Both the position numbers and the translations under genes were made by a program. Under the pieces are notes generated by a model. That model worked only from the letters and a program-made list of their open reading frames with translations, did not search any database and was not told the origin of the DNA. From Acidobacteriota bacterium (GTDB lineage Bacteria > Acidobacteriota > Terriglobia > Terriglobales > Acidobacteriaceae): a stretch of 15,534 nucleotides of DNA. The stretch lies in contig JAEKKE010000134.1 of NCBI GenBank assembly GCA_019510535.1, forward strand, positions 1-15,534. Direction: 5' to 3'. Below are positions 1 to 6,546 of the stretch, in pieces (within the stretch, counting starts at the first letter, position 1; each line of letters begins with the position of its first letter).

Positions 1-139
1 CGGGATCGCTGATGGAAACGGTAGCCATTCCCATTCCAGAGGTGGAACCGGATTTTGATCCGCCTCCACAAGCGATAAGAAATAACGTGACGAGGGATAA
101 AAGTGCCACACATGCGACATAACAGCCAGACTTCGACAT
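1..139 (-). CDS. Putative lipoprotein, N-terminal part only (gene runs off left edge)
   Basis: The minus strand reads an open frame from an ATG at 139 to the window edge. It gives about 46 residues: a short basic start, a hydrophobic stretch, then a lipobox-like LIAC followed by GGGS and a Ser/Gly/Thr-rich linker ending in TVSISDP. The ATG at 139 is preceded by GGAG six bases upstream. An in-frame ATG at 157 has only an A-run before it, so 139 is preferred. A lipid-anchored envelope protein is well supported by the signal alone. The segment after the linker resembles the start of DUF4382-type acidobacterial lipoproteins, but too little is visible to assign the family. The gene is divergent from the secreted protein at 325. 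Confidence 0.6.
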   Translation of the reverse strand, partial: MSKSGCYVACVALLSLVTLFLIACGGGSKSGSTSGMGMATVSISDP

Positions 140-253
140 AACTTGCTCCGCGGACATTTTTTTTATCGTGTGCTATTAGTCCTTAGGAATTTAGTTGCGG
201 TATAGATCGCTGCACGTTGCCAGACGGCATGTTGCGCGGAATGAAATACCACC

Positions 254-267
254 GTAGCGTTCGCTAC
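254..267. promoter_or_regulatory. Short inverted repeat between divergent genes
   Basis: GTAGCG and CGCTAC flank a 2-base centre, making a perfect 14-bp palindrome in the 185-bp gap between the divergent lipoprotein and secreted-protein genes. It could be an operator. No convincing -35/-10 pair was seen on either strand, so this is only a candidate site. The rest of the gap (158-324) holds nothing else I can name. Confidence 0.2.
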
Positions 268-324
268 CGCACAATGCTTTACGCTTGGAATATCTGGATC
301 GCCGAAATGCGACACTGAGCGCGT

Positions 325-1065
325 ATGAGCCGCTTCACGACGACAATCCTCCTGGCACTTGTCTCAGGCGCTACGCTTCCTCTTCCGGCACAGAAGAAAC
401 AAACGAACGATCGCAGCGTGCATGTTCCCTTTGTTGGCTGCAAAGCTGATGGACAGGCGGGACCAGAGGACGCACCTTCCGGTGAACCGGTCGCCGTTGC
501 GCTTCCCACTAACATCGCAGGCAAGCTCGCATATTACCGCTGGGAAGGTCTCGGTGTGCTCGCCCCGAATGGCTGGCTAAACGGAGAATCGTTGTTTATA
601 TCGCCCACTCCACTCAATTCGGCCAAGTTACTCGCCGGAACAGACAACGGCTTCTCCGGTGCGGCCATTCAGATCTCTGTGTCTCTGGGAGAAACGTCCG
701 GCCGCTTCCAGGTAGCCCGGCTCATCGCTCGAGTCTTTCCCCAGCGGCAGTCCTTTGTTCGTGAACTGATAGAAGCACATGACGGCCTGCTGAGCGATTC
801 CGATGTCGTTTATGGTCCTTATAAGACCGACAAACTCGTGCACCTTGACCGCAATACGGTCGAATTCCAGACACCGGCCAACACCGATGGGCTCGGCACC
901 ATGTCACGACTTAGCAAAAACGCGCAGCCCATTACAGGTGTCATCATCCTGACTGGTGATACTCCCGACGCTGTCCATCTCTCAATTCGGCTCAACCAGG
1001 ATCAGGCTTCGCTCGCGCCTTACATCATTCAAAGGCTGGAGAGGGAAATGCGATCGGCACAATAG
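325..1065 (+). CDS. Secreted protein of unknown function
   Basis: The protein has 246 residues. Residues 1-22 look like a Sec signal peptide (MSRF, a hydrophobic core, then PLPAQ) with probable cleavage near residue 22, so the protein should be periplasmic or exported. The mature part has no motif I can tie to an enzyme. Its most distinctive segment is around residues 33-75: VPFVGCKADGQ, then PVAVALP and LAYYRWEGLGVLAPNGW. I associate this pattern with uncharacterised bacterial secreted proteins, but from memory only. There is no membrane segment after the signal and no lipobox. The start has a poor ribosome-binding site, but the signal peptide fits this ATG. The gene stands alone, divergent from the lipoprotein gene and convergent with recO. 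Confidence 0.7.
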   Translation: MSRFTTTILLALVSGATLPLPAQKKQTNDRSVHVPFVGCKADGQAGPEDAPSGEPVAVALPTNIAGKLAYYRWEGLGVLAPNGWLNGESLFISPTPLNSAKLLAGTDNGFSGAAIQISVSLGETSGRFQVARLIARVFPQRQSFVRELIEAHDGLLSDSDVVYGPYKTDKLVHLDRNTVEFQTPANTDGLGTMSRLSKNAQPITGVIILTGDTPDAVHLSIRLNQDQASLAPYIIQRLEREMRSAQ

Positions 1066-1132
1066 CGTCGGTTCTGCGAATGGACTGCTACGCGACGAAA
1101 ATCGTTCGTGAGGAGAACAGCAGAAAGAGCGG

Positions 1133-1194
1133 TCTCGCGTCGCGAGATACCCCACCCTTTCGCTTCGCGAAAGAATGGGGCAACGGGATCTCGC
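1133..1194. terminator. Compound hairpin between convergent genes, possible bidirectional terminator or repeat
   Basis: This 62-bp stretch is almost all inverted repeat. TCTCGCG (1133-1139) faces CGCGAGA (1141-1147). A larger alternative structure pairs GCGAGAT (1142-1148) with ATCTCGC (1188-1194), CCCCA (1150-1154) with TGGGG (1176-1180), and CTTTCGC (1157-1163) with GCGAAAG (1167-1173) around a TTC loop. It lies between the stop codons of the secreted protein and recO, which suits transcription termination from both sides. No T-run follows on either strand, so it is not a classical intrinsic terminator. It could instead be a dispersed extragenic palindrome. Confidence 0.45.
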
Positions 1195-1200
1195 TCGCAA

Positions 1201-1966
1201 CTAGAGTCTCGCCAGTACCCGCGCGCTACGCATCTGTCTTTCCAGCTGCCGCTCCAGAATCTCCACCGCAAACCGTCGGACCATTGCCAAAGGTCCCGCC
1301 TTCCCCCACGACTCCTTCAATAACTCCGCCAGGGGACGCCGTAGCATTCGCTCGGCCAGCGCCACCGCCTCGGGCGGAAGAGCGGCCGAACCTGGACGCT
1401 TATGCGGGCCGCAGGTCACGCCATCGGCTCCTGCGGCGAACCAGACCGGCTGTCCGCGCAGTACCTCACCGCAGACGATGCACACGCCTAACTCCGGCAG
1501 CCAGCCCATCAGCCGTGTCATCCAGAGCGTGAAGTAGGTTACCGGCATCCATACCTGGCCTACCTTTACCTCAGCCAGCGTCGCCACGGTCAGGCGAAAG
1601 ACGTCATCCTCCACCGCGCGCTCCGACGTCATCCTCCACCGCGCGCTCCGGCAGCGCCTCTCCCAGCACCTCGGCCACAAACTGCAAAGCTGTCACCCGG
1701 GCGTAGTCCACCGGCTCGCTCATCGGCGACCAGAGGATCTCGAATGAGTCCAACCGCACCAGGTCCTGCTTCGGCTTTTCGGCATAGGTAGCGCGTACGT
1801 GGGTCATCGGCTCCAGAGCTCCGCCGAAGCGTTTGCGCGACCTCATGGCATGCCGTGCCACGCCCTTCACCACTCCCTGCTCACGCGTGAAGAGGCTGAC
1901 CAGCAGATCGGCCTCTTCAAAGGGCCAGGTCCGCAACACAATCGCCTCTGTCTGGTATGTGGTCAC
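1201..1966 (-). pseudogene. recO: recO, DNA repair protein RecO, frameshifted by a 25-bp tandem duplication
   Basis: RecO loads RecA onto SSB-coated single-stranded DNA in the RecFOR pathway. The N-terminal frame (GTG at 1966, MTTYQTEAIVLRTWPFEEADL) is typical of the RecO OB-fold start. It runs about 114 native residues to PERAVEDDV, then reads GARGGG and stops (TGA, 1604-1606). The C-terminal frame resumes with VEDDVFRLTVATLAEV, carries cysteines spaced like a RecO zinc site (CIVC about two dozen residues before a TCGPHK), and ends at 1201. The break coincides exactly with two identical 25-bp copies at 1600-1649. Deleting one copy joins the frames into a 246-residue protein, normal for the family. 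No other damage is seen, so the event looks recent or is an assembly error. An in-frame ATG at 1632 could restart the C-terminal part, but its GGAGG directly abuts the ATG. The GTG start also has a weak ribosome-binding site. Confidence 0.88.
1600..1649. repeat. 25-bp perfect tandem duplication inside recO
   Basis: The unit at 1600-1624 (beginning GACGTCATCC and ending GCGCGCTCC) is repeated without mismatch at 1625-1649, and the period stops one base later. A length of 25 is not a multiple of three, so the second copy shifts the recO frame. On the coding strand each copy spells the same ERAVEDDV codons, in different frames. Perfect direct repeats of this size can expand or contract by replication slippage. 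Confidence 0.97.
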
Positions 1967-1989
1967 GCTGGAAAAGTCTTACACAAAGC

Positions 1990-2017
1990 AAACGCGCAGC
2001 CCCTGGGCTGCGCGTTT
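1990..2017 (-). terminator. Terminator hairpin downstream of the ferredoxin gene
   Basis: A perfect 13-bp inverted repeat (AAACGCGCAGCCC at 1990-2002 and its complement at 2005-2017) with a 2-base centre lies 70 bases after the ferredoxin stop and 24 bases before the recO start. Read on the minus strand, the stem runs into TTTGCTTTGTGT, a moderate T-rich tail. It probably ends ferredoxin transcription. recO would then need its own promoter or read-through. Confidence 0.65.
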
Positions 2018-2086
2018 CTCTTGAATCCGTGCCGTCCCTCAACGGCAGTTAGAGGGGTATGCGGCAAATGTGCCGGATGCTCCGGT

Positions 2087-2347
2087 TTAGCGGCCGAAGT
2101 GCGTCTTCGCCTTATCAGCAAAAATGGCGAAGTTCTCGGGCAGGTCGTCGCCGGCATAGATTGCCGACACCGGGCAGACCGGAACGCAGGCGCCGCAATC
2201 AATGCACTCCACCGGATCGATGAAGAGCTGCTCAGCCTCGGCGTGACCAGTCTCATCCTTCTTCGGGTGAATGCAATCCACCGGACAGGCGTCCGTACAA
2301 GCCGTGTCCTTGGTGCCGATGCAGGGTTCTGCAATTACGTATGCCAT
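2087..2347 (-). CDS. 7Fe-type (3Fe-4S/4Fe-4S) ferredoxin
   Basis: This small soluble electron carrier has 86 residues. Eight cysteines are visible: C9, C17, C21 (followed by Pro) and C25, then C48, C51, C54 and C58 (followed by Pro). The position equivalent to Cys11 of Azotobacter ferredoxin I is Thr12, so the first site (C9, C17, C58) should hold a 3Fe-4S cluster. C21, C48, C51 and C54 should hold a 4Fe-4S cluster, leaving C25 as the usual non-ligand cysteine. This assignment rests on the known family pattern. The redox partner cannot be told from the sequence. The gene is monocistronic, with a promoter at 2386-2413 and a terminator at 1990-2017. The ribosome-binding site is weak (AAGAG next to the ATG). 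Confidence 0.92.
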   Translation of the reverse strand: MAYVIAEPCIGTKDTACTDACPVDCIHPKKDETGHAEAEQLFIDPVECIDCGACVPVCPVSAIYAGDDLPENFAIFADKAKTHFGR

Positions 2348-2385
2348 CTCTTAACTCATGCCTCCAGATTGTCTCGCGTGAGTTC

Positions 2386-2413
2386 ATCATAACAGCCATC
2401 TCGCCCGCGCCAA
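2386..2413 (-). promoter_or_regulatory. Sigma-70-type promoter for the ferredoxin gene
   Basis: On the minus strand TTGGCG (2413-2408) and TATGAT (2391-2386) are separated by 16 bases. The -10 matches TATAAT at five of six positions and the -35 matches TTGACA at four of six. The predicted start site near 2379 leaves a leader of about 32 bases before the ATG at 2347. Nothing else obvious lies between the ferredoxin and suhB ends (2348-2487). Confidence 0.55.
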
Positions 2414-2487
2414 TACAGGCGAAATGCATTTCTATATAGGACTAAAGCAGTACGAATTCTGTTGCCCAGCGCTACCCAAACGAGCCT

Positions 2488-3357
2488 TTATTTCGCTGCC
2501 TCGCGCCGCTCCCGGAACTCTGCCGGAGTCGGAATCGGCTCCAGGTCGCGCCCGGCAAACATATCCGTAAACACCGCCTGCATCTCTGCCGAAATGCGAC
2601 CGTTCGTCGCCAGCACCTCACGGCTATCCAGTTTGAAAGGTGAGCCCTCAAAGCCGGTTACCGTACCGCCGGCCTCGCGCACAAGCAACACGCCGGCTGC
2701 CGTATCCCAGGGGTTCAGGTTGAACTCCCAGAAGGCCTCCAGGCGGCCGCACGCCGTATATGCCAGATCAATTGCCGCCGCTCCAGCCCGACGCACGCCA
2801 TGCGAACGCAGGGTGAGCTGGTGGTAGAAGTGGATATTCGGATTCTCGTGGCGCTTATGGCTCGGAAAGCCGGTTGCCACCAGGCTCTCCTGCAGCAGCC
2901 GAGTCTTCGAGACCGAGATGCGGCGACCGTTCAGCCAGGCACCCTCTCCCTTACCGGTGACAAAGCATTCATCACGCAGCGGTTCGTAGATCACACCTGC
3001 AACCAACTCGCCATCTTCCTCCGGTTTCAGGTCTGGAGCGCGGCGTTCCAAACCCATGGAGACGCAGAAGTACGGAAATCCATGAGCAAAGTTCGTTGTC
3101 CCGTCCAAGGGGTCGACATACCAGCGAAACTCCGCATCCAGAGCCTGTCGCGTGCCTTCTTCCCCGTAGATGCCGTGGTCCGGGAAGACCTGACGCAGTC
3201 GCTCGCCGATCAGCTTCTCACTGGCACGGTCGGCGACCGTCACCAGGTCTACATCGCCCTTGTATTCCGCAGCGATGCCAGTCTCGTAGTAGCTCCGGAG
3301 CAGTGCCCCGGCCTCCTTGGCGATCTCAGCGGCCTTCTGCGCGACTTCCAGAGACAT
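2488..3357 (-). CDS. suhB: Inositol monophosphatase family protein (SuhB-like)
   Basis: The protein has 289 residues and belongs to the Mg-dependent inositol-phosphatase family, cytoplasmic. The metal-binding residues are visible: GEE at 65-67, DPLDGT at 82-87 within WYVDPLDGTTNF, and NPWDTAAG with the metal-ligand Asp at 218. The length is slightly above the usual 260-270 because of a charged C-terminal tail (ATNGR to the end). The family hydrolyses inositol-1-phosphate and related substrates; E. coli SuhB also acts in rRNA antitermination. Which substrate applies here cannot be told. The ATG overlaps the stop of the Hfq-like gene by one base (TAATG), so the two are probably translationally coupled. 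The neighbouring genes do not suggest an inositol pathway. Confidence 0.93.
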   Translation of the reverse strand: MSLEVAQKAAEIAKEAGALLRSYYETGIAAEYKGDVDLVTVADRASEKLIGERLRQVFPDHGIYGEEGTRQALDAEFRWYVDPLDGTTNFAHGFPYFCVSMGLERRAPDLKPEEDGELVAGVIYEPLRDECFVTGKGEGAWLNGRRISVSKTRLLQESLVATGFPSHKRHENPNIHFYHQLTLRSHGVRRAGAAAIDLAYTACGRLEAFWEFNLNPWDTAAGVLLVREAGGTVTGFEGSPFKLDSREVLATNGRISAEMQAVFTDMFAGRDLEPIPTPAEFRERREAAK

Positions 3358-3641
3358 TACTCCACCACCTCACGGTTGCCGTTGCGCGGCTTGCTGCGGC
3401 GCTCCTCGGCTATGGTGCGAATCTGCTGCTTATAGATGAAAAGATTCGGCTTCCCTTCGCGCGTCAGGCGGATCATCGTATCGTCGAAGTACTCGATCCA
3501 ACCGTTCACACGTTCCCCGTCGCGCAGTTTGACCGTAACGGGCACCTGGCGCTCGCTCAGGCTTTTCAGGTACAACGCCTCCTGCCCGGTCTCTCCCGGC
3601 GGGGGCGACTTATGACGACGCTTTCCATTGGAGAACGGCAT
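3357..3641 (-). CDS. hfq: Hfq-like Sm-fold RNA-binding protein
   Basis: The protein has 94 residues. The core at about 20-80 follows the Hfq Sm fold: QEALYLKSLSERQVPVTVKL at the position of the N-terminal helix and first strand, then DGERVNGWIEYFDDTMIRL (Sm1), then NLFIYKQQIRTI (Sm2). Hfq hexamers bind sRNAs and mRNAs. In canonical Hfq the Sm2 motif reads YKHA; here the histidine is Gln (YKQQ), which should alter the proximal U-binding face. The N-terminus (PFSNGKRRHKSPPPG) and C-terminus (EERRSKPRNGNREVVE) are basic and look disordered. It is not next to miaA or hflX as in proteobacteria; it lies 56 bases after a VWA gene and overlaps suhB. It could be a paralogue beside a more canonical Hfq elsewhere in the genome. 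Confidence 0.78.
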   Translation of the reverse strand: MPFSNGKRRHKSPPPGETGQEALYLKSLSERQVPVTVKLRDGERVNGWIEYFDDTMIRLTREGKPNLFIYKQQIRTIAEERRSKPRNGNREVVE

Positions 3642-3697
3642 ACCCTACATACTACCTGTCAGTCCGGAATCGGATATTGAATCGGCTTCCGGCCACT

Positions 3698-4624
3698 TCA
3701 GCGGTAGTACCCGGTCCTATACCGCAACTTGTACTGCCCAGCCAGCTCCGGCTGTGTCATCTCGACACGGATCGACCGCAACCTCTCGCCCCCTGGCTTG
3801 CCCGGAGGCGCGTAGTAGCCGATGGCATACTGCGAGCGCAGGTCTTCCGAGACCTTATCCAGGGCCTTCTGCAGGTCCTTGGGATCGTCGACATAGTAGT
3901 AGCGCCCGCCGGAGTCTTCGGACATCTGCATCAGGGCGTGCTCGCCCCCTACGTTACGGCCGGCGTCGGCACGGATCGGCACAATGATCAGGCAGTACAC
4001 CATCGCCCCGGCGCGCTGTACCTGCTCCATGGCCTGCGTATAGGTTGCCCCCTTCACCGTATCGCCACCGTCGGTCACCAGCACAATGACACGCCTTCTC
4101 GTCGCGTCGCGTTTTGCATCTTCCAGGCGTTGCGCCGACAGATACACCGCGTCATACAGCGCGGTGGATGGACCGTAGTCGAGATGATTCAGGCCGCGTT
4201 CCACCCGTTTCAATTCATTGGTAAACGGCACCACCTCGCTGACCGCGTCCGAGAACTCCTCTACGGCCAGCTCATCCTGCGAGCGCAGCATCGTCCGCGC
4301 GAACTGTTTCGCCGCATCCCGGGCAAGCCGGTCGTCACGCACCATGCTCTCACTGGTATCCAACGCCAGAACCATACTGAGTGGAGTTCCGCTCTCGCGT
4401 TCGAAGATGGCGATCTTCTGCGGCATGCCATCCTCCAGCACCCGGAACTGGTCTTGCTCCAGGCCGCCGATCAGAGCTCCATGCTCATCGGTCACGTTCA
4501 CAGCAACGTTGACCAGACGAGTGTTCACGCGTACGACCGGGATATCTCCCGGCCGCTGCTGCACAGGCTCCTGAGCTCCAAGAAGCAGCATCGCACCCAG
4601 CGACATGGCGGCGGTAAGTTTCAC
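3698..4624 (-). CDS. Secreted VWA-domain protein, acidobacterial TIGR03436 type
   Basis: The chosen GTG at 4624 overlaps the moaE stop as GTGA and gives 308 residues. It starts MKLTAAMSLGAMLLLGAQ, a clean signal peptide; the frame is open further upstream but that part only shadows moaE. Residues 29-80 (VVRVNTRLVNVAVNV, then FRVLEDGMPQKI) form the N-terminal segment typical of the acidobacterial VWFA-related family. The VWA domain follows with an intact metal-adhesion site: DTSES at 89-93, Thr154 in GPSTALYD and Asp185 in VTDGGD. It ends with repeated Tyr/Arg (YKLRYRTGYYR). It should be a periplasmic or exported metal-dependent adhesion or scaffold protein; the partner is unknown. Coupling to moaE is odd, because MoaE is cytoplasmic. 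Confidence 0.88.
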   Translation of the reverse strand: MKLTAAMSLGAMLLLGAQEPVQQRPGDIPVVRVNTRLVNVAVNVTDEHGALIGGLEQDQFRVLEDGMPQKIAIFERESGTPLSMVLALDTSESMVRDDRLARDAAKQFARTMLRSQDELAVEEFSDAVSEVVPFTNELKRVERGLNHLDYGPSTALYDAVYLSAQRLEDAKRDATRRRVIVLVTDGGDTVKGATYTQAMEQVQRAGAMVYCLIIVPIRADAGRNVGGEHALMQMSEDSGGRYYYVDDPKDLQKALDKVSEDLRSQYAIGYYAPPGKPGGERLRSIRVEMTQPELAGQYKLRYRTGYYR

Positions 4625-5058
4625 CCGCGCACAATCTCCTCGGGGAAGGGCTCCCCGTCGGCCCATACGGCGCCGTCTTCAAACTGCTCTTTCTTCCAGA
4701 TGGGCACGGTCTTCTTCAGGGTGTCGATCAGCCACCGGCAGGCATCGAAGGCTGCTCCGCGATGCGCGCTCGCTACTGCGATCAACACGCTGCTCTCGCC
4801 GACGTACAGCCGTCCCAGGCGGTGCACTACCGCAATGTCGCGCACACCGAACTTCGCAATCGCCTCCTCGGCCAGGCTGCGCATCTGGTTCAGCGCCATC
4901 TCCTCATAGGCTTCGTAGTCCAGGTACAGCGTCCTGCGGCCGCGCGTATTGTCGCGCACAATCCCGTCAAAGACGCATACGGCGCCGTCCGCCCCCGCTT
5001 TCAGCTCGGCGGTAATGTTTCCTGCGTCAATCACTTCCCGGACAATGGCAATTTGCAT
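4621..5058 (-). CDS. moaE: Molybdopterin synthase catalytic subunit MoaE
   Basis: The protein has 145 residues, normal for MoaE. It converts precursor Z (cyclic pyranopterin monophosphate) to molybdopterin, using sulfur delivered on the MoaD C-terminus. Family signatures are clear: VFDGIVRDNTRGR and LDYEAYEEMAL near 30-55, HRLGRLYVGE, then AHRGAAFDACRWLID followed by LKKTVPIWKKE, which carries the conserved lysines of the active site. The start has AGGA four bases upstream. It lies 38 bases after moaD and overlaps the VWA gene by 4 bases. moaA, moaC and the other cofactor genes are not in the window. Confidence 0.96.
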   Translation of the reverse strand: MQIAIVREVIDAGNITAELKAGADGAVCVFDGIVRDNTRGRRTLYLDYEAYEEMALNQMRSLAEEAIAKFGVRDIAVVHRLGRLYVGESSVLIAVASAHRGAAFDACRWLIDTLKKTVPIWKKEQFEDGAVWADGEPFPEEIVRG

Positions 5059-5096
5059 GATTCCTGCATCTTAGACGGTGCCTTGCGGCGAGAGGC

Positions 5097-5363
5097 TTAT
5101 CTTCTCCGACACGCATCACCCGGAGCACCGCCGCTGACCGGCGGCAGCAGCGCCACCTCATCGCCCTCGAACAACAGGACCTCGTCGCCGGCGTACTCCT
5201 GATTCACCGCAATTGCCATCGACTTCCACGCCCGCTCCGGCATTCGTCCGTGAAAGACCTTCCGGAGCTCTCCGACGTTGCAGCCGGTTTCGACCTCTAT
5301 GTCCTCTGACGGACAGGCGAACAACTCCTTCAGCACTCCAAAATATAAGACCCGCACCTGCAT
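5097..5363 (-). CDS. moaD: Molybdopterin synthase sulfur-carrier subunit MoaD, with C-terminal tail
   Basis: From the ATG at 5363 the protein has 88 residues and begins MQVRVLYFGVLKELF, the usual first beta strand of the ubiquitin-like fold. An upstream in-frame start at 5417 would add 18 residues, overlap DUF4199 and lack family support. The C-terminal signature is VALLPPVSGG. Normally the Gly-Gly is the very end and is adenylated and thiocarboxylated by MoeB. Here nine more residues, APGDACRRR, follow before TAA. Unless trimmed, this tail should block activation. The position directly before moaE supports the identity. A single inserted base would still leave residues after Gly-Gly, so a simple sequencing slip does not explain the tail. 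Confidence 0.88.
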   Translation of the reverse strand: MQVRVLYFGVLKELFACPSEDIEVETGCNVGELRKVFHGRMPERAWKSMAIAVNQEYAGDEVLLFEGDEVALLPPVSGGAPGDACRRR

Positions 5364-5409
5364 ACCCCAAGGGTACGCGAAGGCGGGTCCCTTTCCTGAC
5401 TCTCTACTC

Positions 5410-5943
5410 TCAGACACTTTGCGGAACGGTAGCTTTTGATCGTCGCAGAATCGCCGCGGATCCCAACGTCACCAGCAGGGCGACCGGGAACGGCTCCAGA
5501 AATGTCATCGCTGCGTTATAGAGCGGGTTGGCATAGAGCACCTTCATCCTGGTAATACCGTCCAGCTGTTTCTGGACTGTTGCGGCGTCTACGCCTGAGG
5601 CCTTGAGCTTCGCCACCTGGTATGCCGCGTACTTGTCCATGAAGTCAGGCATGAAGTTGTAGTAGAGAATCTCCCATGCCACGACATAACAGACACAGGA
5701 GATCACTGCGATGCCCAGCCCCACCAGGAACGCACGGCCAAAGGTCACCGTTCCATCGCTGACGTTGTCCCGGTATGACTTCACCCCAAAGAAGATCACC
5801 AGCGAAGAGATCACGATGGTTGTATAACCGACCACGTACCCACGGTCGAACCCGATCCGGTCGGCAAAAACCATGGAGACGACCATGAGTGACGCCGAGA
5901 TGGCGCCCGCGATCAGACCAAATGTAAGAATGACTTTCTTCAT
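5410..5943 (-). CDS. DUF4199 family inner-membrane protein
   Basis: The protein has 177 residues. Hydrophobic segments lie at about 5-27, 38-56, 70-92 and 150-168, making a four-helix membrane protein. A soluble region at about 97-150 reads YYNFMPDFMDKYAAYQVAKL and contains the moderately acidic helix typical of DUF4199. No catalytic motif is seen and the function of the family is unknown. Its ribosome-binding site is AGGGA, seven bases before the ATG. It lies 127 bases downstream of a membrane-anchored LuxR-type regulator on the same strand; I recall this pairing from related genomes but cannot confirm it here. The leader (5944-6070) contains a small CACCC/GGGTG hairpin (5992-6005) with a GCAA loop on the transcribed strand. 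Confidence 0.8.
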   Translation of the reverse strand: MKKVILTFGLIAGAISASLMVVSMVFADRIGFDRGYVVGYTTIVISSLVIFFGVKSYRDNVSDGTVTFGRAFLVGLGIAVISCVCYVVAWEILYYNFMPDFMDKYAAYQVAKLKASGVDAATVQKQLDGITRMKVLYANPLYNAAMTFLEPFPVALLVTLGSAAILRRSKATVPQSV

Positions 5944-6070
5944 CTCTTATTCCCTCAGCAAGGAGTCAAATACCTCCTCACCATCGCCTGTCACCCTTGC
6001 GGGTGTCGTCATTCTTTCGGATGATTTTCTGGTTTTCCAGCGAAATCGTACCTTTGGGTGACGCAGCGGG

Positions 6071-6517
6071 CTACGGCAGAATGCCGATCTCTTTTCCCAT
6101 CTGCACCGCCTGCGTCCTGCGCTCCGCCCCCAGCTTGCCGAAGAGCCGGCTGCAGTGCGTCTTGACCGTGTTCTCGCTGACGAACAGACGCTCTGCGATC
6201 TCGCGGTTGCTCAGGCCAGCCGCAACCAGTTCCAGGATCTCCATCTCGCGCGGCGTGATGCCAAGCTTGCCGACTCGCTCCTCGTTGCGGACGAAAGGAG
6301 CCTCGGTCGGTACCAGCACCTCCCGCACCTCCACCTGCCGGCGTCGCGAGGTCAGCTTCAACCCAAGCCAGATTCCGAAGGCCGAGCAGATCGCCGCAAC
6401 CAGGGCGCCATAGATCTCCACCGAGTGGTCCACGACAAGGAACCGGTACTGGCTCCATTGCAACAGCGCAATCGCCACGCCGCCCACTACCCCGCAGACC
6501 AGAAGGTGCCGCATCAT
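6071..6517 (-). CDS. Membrane-anchored LuxR-type HTH regulator
   Basis: From the paired ATGs at 6517/6514 the protein has about 148 residues. Two hydrophobic segments come first (about 4-20, LLVCGVVGGVAIALL; about 36-55, IYGALVAAICSAFGIWLGL). A linker follows, and then a LuxR/FixJ C-terminal helix-turn-helix at about 83-146: GITPREMEILELVAAGLSN, then REIAERLFVSENTVKTH, then LFGKLGAERRTQAVQ. There is no receiver or autoinducer-binding domain, so any signal must act through the membrane part or a partner such as the adjacent DUF4199 protein. The frame is open to an ATG at 6667, but that extension would translate a terminator hairpin and the foldback repeat, so I reject it. No clear ribosome-binding site precedes 6517. 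Confidence 0.85.
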   Translation of the reverse strand: MMRHLLVCGVVGGVAIALLQWSQYRFLVVDHSVEIYGALVAAICSAFGIWLGLKLTSRRRQVEVREVLVPTEAPFVRNEERVGKLGITPREMEILELVAAGLSNREIAERLFVSENTVKTHCSRLFGKLGAERRTQAVQMGKEIGILP

Positions 6518-6546
6518 CGCCGTGCAGCGATGATACCCAAACGCAA

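Noticed and set aside
1799..2392. A 197-codon plus-strand frame over recO and the ferredoxin gene
   Set aside because: Antisense to two recognised genes and across a terminator hairpin; no domain is visible.
4625..4666. Upstream start for the VWA protein
   Set aside because: It would put an Arg-rich stretch before the signal peptide and lies within moaE; the GTG overlapping the moaE stop gives a proper signal peptide.
3677..4909. A 410-codon open frame on the plus strand
   Set aside because: It is antisense to the VWA gene and moaE, both clearly identified; composition is low-quality and there is no ribosome-binding site support.
5364..5417. Longer MoaD start
   Set aside because: The extra 18 residues overlap the DUF4199 stop and precede the standard first strand MQVRVLYFG; no family support.
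5992..6005. Small GCAA-loop hairpin in the DUF4199 leader as a riboswitch
   Set aside because: Only a 5-bp stem with no further conserved structure; too small for any riboswitch class I know.
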